A stretch of 64,000 nucleotides of DNA from Roseihalotalea indica (GTDB lineage Bacteria; Bacteroidota; Bacteroidia; Cytophagales; Cyclobacteriaceae): assembly GCF_022458895.1 (NCBI RefSeq), contig NZ_JAINFL010000003.1:372001-436000 (forward strand), read 5' to 3'. Numbering within the stretch: position 1 is the first letter of the stretch; each line of letters starts with the position of its first letter. Below, piece by piece: positions 52,179 to 60,606 of the stretch. The translations under genes and the position numbers were made by a program. The notes beneath the pieces are model-generated. The model was given only the letters and a program-made list of their open reading frames with translations. It was not told the origin of the DNA and searched no databases.

Positions 52179-54008
52179 ATGTCCAGAATAGTCTACTTAC
52201 TACCGTTACTTTTCTTCTTAGGCTGCCAGCAACCCCCTGACCAGGAAAACCCACCCGAATGGCAACCCCAAGCCGTTTCCTTAATGACGCGCTGGGCGGA
52301 AGACCTTGCTCCCGCTACGGCTCATCAGGAGTATCCTCGCCCACAATTAGTACGTGAACAGTGGCTGAACCTGAACGGATTGTGGGATTATGCCATTACC
52401 GATCAGGAAAGTGGCATGCCAATGCAGTATTCCGGGAAGATTCTGGTGCCGTTTCCCGTTGAGTCGGCTCTGTCTGGCGTAAAGGAAATGGTACAGCCTA
52501 ACCAAAAGCTTTGGTACCATCGTACCTTCCAATTACCCGAAGAATGGGAAGCTGAGCAGCTATTGTTGCACTTTGGGGCAGTAGACTGGGAAGCAACGGT
52601 ATGGCTAAATGGGCAGAAAGTAGGTGAACACCGTGGCGGTTATGATCCATTTACTCTGGAGATTATGGGGGCTACCTCAGCCAAAAATGTACACGAGCTG
52701 GTTGTAGAAGTACGAGACCCCACCGATGAAGGCAAACAACCGATGGGCAAACAAACCTTAAATCCTCGCGGCATTTGGTATACTCCCACCACCGGTATCT
52801 GGCAGACCGTCTGGCTGGAACCCGTTCCCGAGTCTTATATCGAGCGAATCAAACTTACTCCTGATATTGATGAAGAGACTTTAACGGTTAGCGTACAGAC
52901 CAATGACGAAGCAACCGCCTCAGACTTACGCATAATCGCCAGCGGAGATGGTCAGGAGGTAGCTACGCAACAAGGGAGTGACAATTTGCCGACTAGTCTT
53001 TCCATTACCTCGCCCAACCTCTGGTCACCTGATAATCCCTTCTTATATGACCTGACTATTGAGCTACTGGATGCCGAAGGCAATGTAGTGGATGCGGTGC
53101 AAAGTTACTTCGGCATGCGAAAAATTTCTATCGAACAGGCTGATGATGGCTACCAACGCCTGTTTCTTAACAACGAAGCCTTATTTCAAATTGGCCCCTT
53201 AGACCAGGGCTTCTGGCCAGATGGACTCTACACTGCGCCCTCCGACGATGCACTTAAGTACGATATTGAGGTGACTAAACAATTAGGGTTTAACATGGCC
53301 CGAAAGCATGTAAAAGTAGAACCCGACCGCTGGTACTACTGGTGTGATAAACTCGGCCTGCTAGTTTGGCAGGATATGCCCAGCGGCGATGAGCGCGTTC
53401 GCCGGGATGGTCAGGAGATTCAGCGGACGCCAGAATCAGCAGAGCAATTTGAATTAGAGCTTCAGGAAATGATGGATGACTTCTATAATCATCCGTCTAT
53501 CGTAATGTGGGTGATCTTTAATGAAGGCTGGGGACAGTACGAAACCGCCCGCATCACCGAATGGGCCCAGCAACACGACCCCACTCGGCCTATCAATGCA
53601 GCCAGTGGCTGGTTGGATACGGGGGCAGGAGATATCAGTGATATGCACAGTTACCCCGGTCCGGATATGCCGGATACCGAAGAAGTGCGCGTGGCAGTAC
53701 TTGGCGAATTCGGCGGTCAGGCTCTGGCCATCCCCGATCATCTGTGGGTAACCGACCTTTCCAAAGCTCCTACCCACTTTAAAACGTCCAGTTCTGCTGA
53801 TAGCCTGTTACACGCCTATCAGTTGCTTTACCGCCCTTTGGATTCGCTTCGGAAAAAAGGTTTAGCGGCAGCCGTCTATACTCAAACCACCGATGTAGAA
53901 TCCGAAGTGAATGGCTTGCTAACTTATGACCGGGAGGTCATTAAAATGGATGTGGATACCCTGGCCGCCACGCATCGGTCATTGTACGAAGAATCTACCA
54001 AACCATGA
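52179..54008 (+). CDS. glycoside hydrolase family 2 lipoprotein
   Basis: 609 residues. Lipobox LLFFLGC with the lipidated cysteine at C16. The sugar-binding domain (REQWLNLNGLWDYAI; LWYHRTFQLPEEW; VWLNGQKVGEHRGGYDPFTLEI), the Ig-like domain and the TIM-barrel of GH2 follow in order. The acid/base glutamate is E449 in VIFNEGWGQ and the nucleophile is E510 in LGEFGGQ. Substrates of the family are beta-galactosides, mannosides or glucuronides; the exact one is not determined. Probably attached to the outer membrane or periplasmic face. No SusC/SusD genes accompany it, so it is not part of a visible polysaccharide-utilisation locus. Confidence 0.93.
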   Translation: MSRIVYLLPLLFFLGCQQPPDQENPPEWQPQAVSLMTRWAEDLAPATAHQEYPRPQLVREQWLNLNGLWDYAITDQESGMPMQYSGKILVPFPVESALSGVKEMVQPNQKLWYHRTFQLPEEWEAEQLLLHFGAVDWEATVWLNGQKVGEHRGGYDPFTLEIMGATSAKNVHELVVEVRDPTDEGKQPMGKQTLNPRGIWYTPTTGIWQTVWLEPVPESYIERIKLTPDIDEETLTVSVQTNDEATASDLRIIASGDGQEVATQQGSDNLPTSLSITSPNLWSPDNPFLYDLTIELLDAEGNVVDAVQSYFGMRKISIEQADDGYQRLFLNNEALFQIGPLDQGFWPDGLYTAPSDDALKYDIEVTKQLGFNMARKHVKVEPDRWYYWCDKLGLLVWQDMPSGDERVRRDGQEIQRTPESAEQFELELQEMMDDFYNHPSIVMWVIFNEGWGQYETARITEWAQQHDPTRPINAASGWLDTGAGDISDMHSYPGPDMPDTEEVRVAVLGEFGGQALAIPDHLWVTDLSKAPTHFKTSSSADSLLHAYQLLYRPLDSLRKKGLAAAVYTQTTDVESEVNGLLTYDREVIKMDVDTLAATHRSLYEESTKP

Positions 54009-54027
54009 TCATGTAAAACAAACAGTT

Positions 54028-54441
54028 ATGGTTAGGAACGTGTGTCTTGGGTTTATGCTGTTGACTATTGCGGCCTGTGCCTCTTCTAAAACGGTGCCAG
54101 ACGAGTATAGTAGTCCACTATCGTTGTGGATTAACCAAGTGCGTATTGACAATGAGGAGGGGCTTCGGCCTTCGCTGGTTCATTCATTTCCTCAGCCTTA
54201 CCTGGGTATTGAGGTGCATGATACTACAATGGTACAACGGTTATCACAGCACCATACACTACAGATTCTGCTGGCTCGTGGAAGCCGCCCGGTTACTTCA
54301 TCTCAGGAAACATATGAGGTACCGTACCGGATGGGCTTTGATGTAACATCATTACTGGAGGATGCTAAACCCGGAGATCGCCTGGTATTTACTTCCGGTG
54401 AAGGCGATCAGGTTTTATGTATGCTTCCTATCGTTCAGTAA
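54028..54441 (+). CDS. small lipoprotein of unknown function
   Basis: 137 residues from the ATG at 54028; the longer in-frame ORF overlaps the GH2 gene and is not credible. The signal peptide ends in LLTIAAC (lipobox). The rest is a beta-rich domain with no recognised motif (LGIEVHDTTMVQRLSQHHTLQ; GFDVTSLLEDAKPGDRLVF). It starts 19 bases after the GH2 stop, so it is probably co-transcribed and located in the same envelope layer. Confidence 0.72.
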   Translation: MVRNVCLGFMLLTIAACASSKTVPDEYSSPLSLWINQVRIDNEEGLRPSLVHSFPQPYLGIEVHDTTMVQRLSQHHTLQILLARGSRPVTSSQETYEVPYRMGFDVTSLLEDAKPGDRLVFTSGEGDQVLCMLPIVQ

Positions 54442-54545
54442 TCAGATAAGTAGCTATGCTAGTTGAGTACGAAGTGATAAAATATTGTCTATCAGTGAAT
54501 TAAAATATGATAAGCGCGCTTATGAGTATGGACTAGTAGCTGCCA

Positions 54546-55466
54546 CTAATGATTAGAAAAGATGGCTAACCCTGCTTGAATAGTGTTACAGTGAGCGTCT
54601 ACAATGTCGGCTATGCGTTCAGAATACCCTCCACCCATGGTAAATACTACTGGAATGTTATGCTGAAAGCAGGTATTGAATACTAGCTTATCGCGTTGTT
54701 GACAACCAGCTTTCGTCAAGGCCAGTTTCCCCAAACGATCAGTGGCCAGAACATCCACTCCAGCTTGGTAGAAAACAATCTGAGGCTGCTGTTGTCTGAT
54801 GAGCTTAGGTAGTGCATCTTGCAATAGAGTTAAGTACGATACATCTGTAGTTCCTGTAGGCAAGGAGATATCCCAATCAGACTGTTCTTTTTTAAGTGGG
54901 TAATTATCCTTTCCGTGCATACTGAACGTAAACACGGTTGGATCACCCTGAAAAATATGTGCATTTCCATTGCCTTGGTGCACATCCAGGTCAATAATCA
55001 GGATGCGTTTTGCCAGTTTATGTGCTAGCAAACGACGGCTGGCAATCGCAATGTCATTCAACGTGCTGAAACCTTCACCCTGGTCAGCATACGCATGGTG
55101 AGTGCCACCAGCCAGATTAATGCCCAATCCTGTTATAAGGGATGTTTCGGCGGCAGTAATGGTGCCGGCCACACTGTTTCTGGCTCGGTTAACCGAAATT
55201 GAGGTATTTGGCAGGCCAATCCGGCGAACCATTTTCACGGGCAAGGTGAGGGTTTTAATGGCGTTCCAGTACTCAGTAGTATGCACACGTAAAATGTCCT
55301 CTTCAGCGCATAAACCTGGATCAATGAGCTGGTCAGTCTGGATAATACCTTGATACAAAAGCTGCTCTTTGACCAGAATGTATTTATCTATCGGAAAACG
55401 ATGGTGTTCGGGTAGCGTATATAAATACTGATCAGAATAATAAATGGGAATATCTGGTTTATTCAA
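54546..55466 (-). CDS. histone deacetylase-like (HDAC/AcuC family) deacetylase
   Basis: 306 residues of the arginase-deacetylase fold. Motifs: the glycine/histidine pair in GGTHHAYADQGEGFSTLNDI, the zinc-binding LIIDLDVHQGNGNAHIF, FYQAGVDVLATDRLGKL, and the C-terminal TMGGGYS. It likely removes acetyl groups from proteins or small amides such as acetylpolyamines; the substrate is not known. It overlaps the end of comEC by four bases (ATGA) and is therefore the second gene of that operon. Confidence 0.92.
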   Translation of the reverse strand: MNKPDIPIYYSDQYLYTLPEHHRFPIDKYILVKEQLLYQGIIQTDQLIDPGLCAEEDILRVHTTEYWNAIKTLTLPVKMVRRIGLPNTSISVNRARNSVAGTITAAETSLITGLGINLAGGTHHAYADQGEGFSTLNDIAIASRRLLAHKLAKRILIIDLDVHQGNGNAHIFQGDPTVFTFSMHGKDNYPLKKEQSDWDISLPTGTTDVSYLTLLQDALPKLIRQQQPQIVFYQAGVDVLATDRLGKLALTKAGCQQRDKLVFNTCFQHNIPVVFTMGGGYSERIADIVDAHCNTIQAGLAIFSNH

Positions 55467-57565
55467 GGCTTCCAGGGAATGGTTATGGCACCTTGTACAG
55501 GAACAGAATGATAGGCAATATGTTTATGAGCAGCCTCATTGGCTAATTTTTGTGCTGTATAATAGCTATTAGTACCATCAATGATCAGTTGGTTGTAAGA
55601 AAAGAAGTTGTTTAAGTGAGCAAGCTCCCGAATAGCGTTATGAGCTACAATCACATAGTCTACTCTGATAGGTTGAGCTGGTTTGTTACGATAGAGAGGC
55701 TCCCGGATAATAACCATTGTTTTGCCCTGCCAGCGCATCATTTCAACTTCCTGCTCTGAAGTATACAGAAGCGTGGGATGGCTGATTGTATCACTGACAA
55801 ATTCCGTATGCACACCTTTTTGAATGTGATTGGGAAGAATATGGTATTGAGCGCTTGAGGTCCATGAGCCCACATGAAGATTGGTAAATCCCTGAGTAAA
55901 ATCAAGGTGAGTATCTTCTTTCACGCTATAAATAGTTATACTCATTTCCTGATATTGTTGATACATTTTTGCTGTTTGCATAGTAACCACTGAGAATAGA
56001 GACGCAACTGCCAGTGCGAGGTAGCGCAACTTACGGTAGTGTAACAACAGGAGTAGAAATACCACAGCTAGATAAAGTAACCAGGTTTGCGCCGGAGTGA
56101 TAGAAACTCGCTCAATGGTGCTTCCCGGGATCTGCTGAATAAGTGATACTAATGTGTTGACAAGCTGGATGACGGTTTCTAATAACCAGCCACATACTTT
56201 GGCCAGAGGTGGAGCAACAAAGCCGGTAAGCAAGGTCGCTAATCCTGAAGGGAGCATGATTAACGCGCCTGGGATGACTACAATGTTGGAAATCCAGAAG
56301 TATATCGGGAACTGATGGAAATAATATATACCTAACGGAAATGTAGCTATTTGGGCTGCGATGGATACCGATGTGAGTTGCCAAGCCCAATCTACTATTT
56401 TAGTACTCGGAGTGAACCAGGCATAAATGCGAGGTTGCATATATACGATACCAAAAACTGCCAGGTAAGAAAGTTGAAAACCTACGGAATATAATATAAA
56501 GGGATCTGCCCATAATAGTACGAAGGCCGAGCAAGCCAGCGTATTGTAGATGTTGGATTGTCGTTTGATGGTTGCGCTGATTATGATAAAAGAGAACATA
56601 ACAGCTGCTCGCTGCACAGAAGGTGATAGTCCTGTTACCAGAGCATATGTCCACAATCCGGTAAGGCAAATAATAATGTACAGGGTTCGGCCAACCTTAG
56701 GCACCTGCTGTAAGCGCCCGAAGAGAAAGCTTATTATTACGTAAATAATGCCTACATGCAAACCCGATACGGCAAGAACATGCATTGCTCCAGTGGCTGC
56801 ATAAGCCTCTTGTACTTCACGGTCTAAGTGGCTTTTTAATCCTAATGTAATAGCCAGGGCAATACCTTGAGCTTTAGCATCTTTGATGTAATGCAATAAT
56901 ATATCCCGACAGCGATTACGCCAAATACCGGATATCCCTAGCCATGATGGATATACATCAGCTTGAATTAATACCCAGTCCGAAGCAGGGAGGTAATGTT
57001 GGTGATAAATATTCTGGTAGGTGAGATACTGTTGGTAGTCAAATTCGGCTGGGTTCTTTGGCAAACTAACAATGCTAGGAGCACCTTTTATTAGAATCTG
57101 GTCACCGAACTCCATTAACTCACTACTGTCTGCTTTAGGTTGGTACGCAAGTACCTTTCCAGTACAAGAGAGGCCTTGATCCTTCTTATTAAGAAAAACA
57201 TACTCAACATTCAGCTCTACTTGGTATGAGTTTTTTTTAGGTTCAGGGTGATCGGTGACCGTAGCTATATAGTAATCGATTGTATCGTTATGGTGGATAA
57301 AGTGAGTCGGATTATGACTGCTATCATGCTGATGCGTTCGAATGATTCCCAGAAAAAGGATGCATAAAGCTGCTACACTTCCTACCCAAAAATGGTATTT
57401 TGAAAAAGTACGGTTTCCTATAAAGAAGCGAAGGACACTAAAAATCAAAAAGGCAATAGCTAACAGCATAACTGCCCATTCAATCCTTACCCACTTAGCA
57501 ATCCCAACCCCTAATAGTAGGAGAGGCGTAATGCGTAGAAAAGGATAAGGTACCCAGCGAAACAT
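55463..57565 (-). CDS. comEC: ComEC/Rec2 family DNA-uptake channel protein
   Basis: 700 residues, polytopic. An N-terminal OB-like DUF4131 region (GKVLAYQPKADSSELMEFGDQILIKG) is followed by the competence domain with ATGAMHVLAVSGLHVGIIYVI and TGLSPSVQRAAVMFSFIII. The helix-rich core extends to about residue 530. The C-terminal part (VRVDYVIVAHNAIRELAHL) lacks the histidine cluster of a metallo-beta-lactamase domain, as in many Bacteroidota homologues. It transports single-stranded DNA into the cytoplasm during natural transformation. First gene of an operon with the deacetylase. Confidence 0.9.
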   Translation of the reverse strand: MFRWVPYPFLRITPLLLLGVGIAKWVRIEWAVMLLAIAFLIFSVLRFFIGNRTFSKYHFWVGSVAALCILFLGIIRTHQHDSSHNPTHFIHHNDTIDYYIATVTDHPEPKKNSYQVELNVEYVFLNKKDQGLSCTGKVLAYQPKADSSELMEFGDQILIKGAPSIVSLPKNPAEFDYQQYLTYQNIYHQHYLPASDWVLIQADVYPSWLGISGIWRNRCRDILLHYIKDAKAQGIALAITLGLKSHLDREVQEAYAATGAMHVLAVSGLHVGIIYVIISFLFGRLQQVPKVGRTLYIIICLTGLWTYALVTGLSPSVQRAAVMFSFIIISATIKRQSNIYNTLACSAFVLLWADPFILYSVGFQLSYLAVFGIVYMQPRIYAWFTPSTKIVDWAWQLTSVSIAAQIATFPLGIYYFHQFPIYFWISNIVVIPGALIMLPSGLATLLTGFVAPPLAKVCGWLLETVIQLVNTLVSLIQQIPGSTIERVSITPAQTWLLYLAVVFLLLLLHYRKLRYLALAVASLFSVVTMQTAKMYQQYQEMSITIYSVKEDTHLDFTQGFTNLHVGSWTSSAQYHILPNHIQKGVHTEFVSDTISHPTLLYTSEQEVEMMRWQGKTMVIIREPLYRNKPAQPIRVDYVIVAHNAIRELAHLNNFFSYNQLIIDGTNSYYTAQKLANEAAHKHIAYHSVPVQGAITIPWKP

Positions 57566-57672
57566 TTTTTCCAGTAAAAATACTATTCATGTTTCACTTC
57601 TGCCGATCGAAAGTTAGAGGATATGTTATCTGTAAGGAAATACAAATTTTTAACTGAAGAGTTGGGTATTCC

Positions 57673-58431
57673 TTAATCTTCTTCGGCTTGCCAAATTACA
57701 GCAGATTTTGCAGGAGTTAATTCAGGTTCAGGTTGCAGTGCAATTCGGCGAAAGCAAAAATATTGTAGATTATACTTCATGCCCGTAGAGGCTGTAAAGC
57801 CCCATATTACATCAGTATTTCCATCAAATACTTCCTCCACAATATTCTGTGTTCCTTGATACACAATAGTATTGTCCAGTCTTACGACAACCTCAGAGGT
57901 TTCTGGATTCCAGCTAAATCGAAAATTATGCATTTGGTCGTCTTCCAGATTAAAGCCTGGGTCATCATTATTCCAGTAACTTGTATGATAACTGCTACCA
58001 TTTACCAAGTAAGCCACATGATCACTGAAGGGGTCATTTTGATTTTCGTTTTGGTAAGTGTCAAACTCTACCGCTATTGATGGGGCAATAAAGTTTCCCG
58101 ATATAAAATTGGGATTAAAACGCCCATAGCCTAAGCCTTCACCAAAGGTGCCGAATGCATTAAATCCTTTTGGGTCATTATGTATAACGAAAGTGATACC
58201 ATCAGCTCCTAGATCATCTTTATCCCCCAAATAGATATCAAACTCAATCTCGAAGAAGTTCTGCAAATCTAGCTTGTTGGTGCTGTATGCGATACCTTCG
58301 GCATAGCGCTCGTCAGGGGTGAGAAGAATGCACCCGGATGGCATATAATCGGCACTGCCCCGTAGCTCAAACTGAGAAAATGCGGGCGCGCTAACGAGTA
58401 AACCAAGCATTAAGATTACAAAACGGTTCAT
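57673..58431 (-). CDS. L-type (legume-like) lectin-domain exported protein
   Basis: 252 residues, signal peptide MNRFVILMLGLLVSAPAFSQ. The mature part is almost entirely one L-type lectin domain: FFEIEFDIYLGDKDDLGADGITFVIHN (ADGI aspartate), GLGYGRFN, SIAVEFDTYQNENQNDPFSDHVAYL (metal/carbohydrate-binding Asp and Asn) and HNFRFSWNPETSEVVVRLD. No sorting domain is visible at the C-terminus, so it is probably periplasmic or loosely surface-held. It likely binds glycans. Single gene. Confidence 0.85.
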   Translation of the reverse strand: MNRFVILMLGLLVSAPAFSQFELRGSADYMPSGCILLTPDERYAEGIAYSTNKLDLQNFFEIEFDIYLGDKDDLGADGITFVIHNDPKGFNAFGTFGEGLGYGRFNPNFISGNFIAPSIAVEFDTYQNENQNDPFSDHVAYLVNGSSYHTSYWNNDDPGFNLEDDQMHNFRFSWNPETSEVVVRLDNTIVYQGTQNIVEEVFDGNTDVIWGFTASTGMKYNLQYFCFRRIALQPEPELTPAKSAVIWQAEED

Positions 58432-58548
58432 CGGTAGGGTTATGTAATGCTAAGTAAATTATTGATATGGAAGATACGGAATAATTTTAAAACAAGCAGA
58501 GCTTGTCATAATTAGCTGTTAAGTAATCCTCAAAAAAATTTAAACATT

Positions 58549-58567
58549 TTGACATAATTCTTGTCAA
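58549..58567. promoter_or_regulatory. TTGACA-N7-TGTCAA inverted repeat
   Basis: TTGACA (58549-58554) and TGTCAA (58562-58567) are reverse complements with a 7-bp spacer, 48 bases before the ATG of the small gene at 58615 and upstream of the divergent lectin gene. A small operator is possible. Confidence 0.3.
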
Positions 58568-58614
58568 TAGATATATAAAATAAATTGATTTTTCTCTTAC
58601 TCAACTTAATAATT

Positions 58615-58824
58615 ATGGCACAGGAAGAAACAAAAACGTGGCCTGAACTGGCCATTGGCTTATATGACAAATTAACCGGCCGAGACGCTGAAATTACATA
58701 TGAATTTGATGATTTTGATCTATATGTACCTAGCAAGGCGGGTGGCAATGGCTCTGAGGAGTTTGCTCACTGGAAAATGAATGGGGTTGTTCGTATCCGA
58801 ACCTCTGATAAAAAAAATAAATAA
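58615..58824 (+). CDS. small conserved acidic protein, function unknown
   Basis: 69 residues from the ATG at 58615; an in-frame ATT/ATG extension to 58585 would add a hydrophobic start that looks non-coding. The sequence WPELAIGLYDKLTGRDAEITYEF, an acidic DDFDLYVPS stretch and HWKMNGVVRIRTSD look like a family of short Bacteroidota proteins without assigned role (from memory, not checked). No membrane segment. A 13-bp terminator hairpin lies just after the stop. Confidence 0.75.
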   Translation: MAQEETKTWPELAIGLYDKLTGRDAEITYEFDDFDLYVPSKAGGNGSEEFAHWKMNGVVRIRTSDKKNK

Positions 58825-58829
58825 ACTGT

Positions 58830-58868
58830 AATAAGTGAAAAGATTATATTTCTTTTCACTTATTTTTT
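58830..58868 (+). terminator. intrinsic terminator after the small acidic-protein gene
   Basis: A 13-bp perfect stem, 58830-58842 with 58852-58864 (core AAGTGAAAAG/CTTTTCACTT), 9-nt loop, then T residues to 58868. The 5' arm contains the in-frame GTG at 58835 that would be the longest start of the next gene. Confidence 0.75.
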
Positions 58869-58885
58869 CTGATATCCTATTTGGT

Positions 58886-59281
58886 ATGTCTCATCCCGTA
58901 CAAGTATTAGCAGATCTGACGCTGGAAAATAACCACGGCTCTATTCAGATTAGGAATAATAAGGAAGGTGATCTGGTCATAGATTTTCCAAACGAAGATG
59001 CTCTCTTCGATTTACAGAGTATCCATTGGTCCAGTACATCCAGTTGGAAAATACTCTCACGCCTCAATCAGGCATTTTATCAAAATCAGCAAACAGTCAA
59101 GGTGAATGTAAAAGGAAGTAATTGGGCAACCTTAGGAAAAGCATCTCTCCCGCAATTTAAATACGGGAAAGTAGTAACTCGCTACATTTCCCGCACTCCT
59201 TCTGTTAAAATTAGTATTTATGCTCTCTTAGCTGCATTAGGTGCTTCTTTGCTGTATGTTTTCTTTAGAAGACGAAATTAA
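58886..59281 (+). CDS. membrane-anchored protein of unknown function
   Basis: About 131 residues from the ATG at 58886. The in-frame GTG at 58835 would add a signal-like peptide (MKRLYFFSLIFSDILFG) but lies inside a terminator stem; without it the protein lacks an N-terminal signal, so the start is unsettled. The C-terminus is a clear membrane helix (SIYALLAALGASLLYVFF) followed by RRRN, as in tail-anchored or type I proteins. The middle is a beta-rich domain (GSIQIRNNKEGDLVIDFP). No family recognised. Its 3' end overlaps the convergent DUF5723 gene by 17 bases. Confidence 0.6.
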   Translation: MSHPVQVLADLTLENNHGSIQIRNNKEGDLVIDFPNEDALFDLQSIHWSSTSSWKILSRLNQAFYQNQQTVKVNVKGSNWATLGKASLPQFKYGKVVTRYISRTPSVKISIYALLAALGASLLYVFFRRRN

Positions 59282-60593
59282 AGCCAGTTCGCAGGTTAAC
59301 TACCTTAGCATTTCCAACTGCTGCAAGGGCTACAATATTGTCTGTAGCAAAGTATAACTGCAATCCTTTAGGCCCGGTGGTCATAGCTAACCCTAACCCT
59401 AAATTGTTGTATGAGCGACTTTGGATAGAGTAAGTAGCTGCAGCCTGCAGCCAACGACCTACATTTTGACGGATTCCGAGAGAGAAGCCTCGACGGAAAG
59501 ATTGATAGAAATCTGAATACAGTGTGGCTGAAGCAGTAGTATTAGTAGCTAACTGATAATTTCCGGTTAAATAAACTTGGGTGGGAAGGCCCGTAGTATA
59601 TGCTGTAGCTTCTTCTTCGAGCTCAAAGATATTGGAAATTGAGTCTGTGAGTTGTTCTACATCTATATCAAACCCGCCACCAGTAAGCAAATCTTCATTT
59701 TCTATTCCAGTGAAGGTAAAAGAGCCATTTGAGCTATGTGCTTTAGTATCTTCTTTCCAGTTTATAAAGCCTAAATTAACTACTGAAGCCGCAAATGAAA
59801 TCTGGTCATTTAGTTGATAGGTGCCACCTAGATCGATGCCAAATCCTCCGTTTTTTGTGTTAGTAATATAAGAGGTTTCATCATCTTCCAGCATTGTCGT
59901 CCCAGAAGTATTCACTAGTATATTAGCATTAGCAGTAAGAGCGTATAAATCTTGTTCCGTAGCCGTGAATAGAGAAACATCCGCGTGCTTAGTTTGTACA
60001 TTGGCCAGACCAAACAGTGCTTTAACCCGAGTGCCTAGCACCAGTTTATCATCAGCTAGAAAAGGACGGTTAAACCCAATACCGATTTCCCGGTAATGTA
60101 TAGCATCTGATTCAAATTTACCAAACTCTAATGTCTGACCTGGTTCATTCCCCTCAATGGCAATTTGAAAAATGCTGCCATCGTAGCGTTGACGTCCTTG
60201 GATATGTTCTGTTACATTTAATGAAAAACGGTTTTTCGCTGCTTTGAAAGAAAGAGCGAATAAGTCAATATCGGCACTAAAGTGAATATAATCATTACCA
60301 TTAAGATTCAGGTTGTTGTATAGTTTCTCGAGGTCAAGTACTCGTTGCCCAGTTTCGTCCTCTTCTATATTGGCTGCAATTTGATTATAAGTAAAACCTG
60401 AGTTTTTCAACGACAAATGGTAAGACGATAATAACGAAACATGTACTTTATTTCGAGGGACAAATGCCGGGTTCGTATGCGACGATTGATACACATTGTT
60501 CAGCAAATGAAGGGTCAACTCCTGCTGAGCGTATAGCTGCGAAGAAGACGCAGCTAATAATATTAATGCAATAAGCGAGTAAATATATTTCAT
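59265..60593 (-). CDS. DUF5723 family outer-membrane protein
   Basis: 442 residues with a signal peptide (YIYSLIALILLAASSSQLYAQ). The mature start ELTLHLLNNVYQSSHTNPAFVP and the beta-barrel-like pattern (KVHVSLLSSYHLSLKNSGF; GIGFNRPFLADDKLVLGTRV; TRAxxG-like ending NLRTGFNFVF) match DUF5723 proteins of Bacteroidota. They probably form outer-membrane barrels of unknown role. It follows a large lipoprotein gene by 13 bases and both likely form an operon. Confidence 0.8.
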   Translation of the reverse strand: MKYIYSLIALILLAASSSQLYAQQELTLHLLNNVYQSSHTNPAFVPRNKVHVSLLSSYHLSLKNSGFTYNQIAANIEEDETGQRVLDLEKLYNNLNLNGNDYIHFSADIDLFALSFKAAKNRFSLNVTEHIQGRQRYDGSIFQIAIEGNEPGQTLEFGKFESDAIHYREIGIGFNRPFLADDKLVLGTRVKALFGLANVQTKHADVSLFTATEQDLYALTANANILVNTSGTTMLEDDETSYITNTKNGGFGIDLGGTYQLNDQISFAASVVNLGFINWKEDTKAHSSNGSFTFTGIENEDLLTGGGFDIDVEQLTDSISNIFELEEEATAYTTGLPTQVYLTGNYQLATNTTASATLYSDFYQSFRRGFSLGIRQNVGRWLQAAATYSIQSRSYNNLGLGLAMTTGPKGLQLYFATDNIVALAAVGNAKVVNLRTGFNFVF

Positions 60594-60606
60594 GGATGAT
60601 AGTCAA

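Noticed and set aside
54510..54523. 14-bp palindrome ATAAGCGCGCTTAT between convergent genes
   Set aside because: No T-tract and no loop; it might be a binding site or weak terminator, but a single palindrome of this size is not enough evidence.
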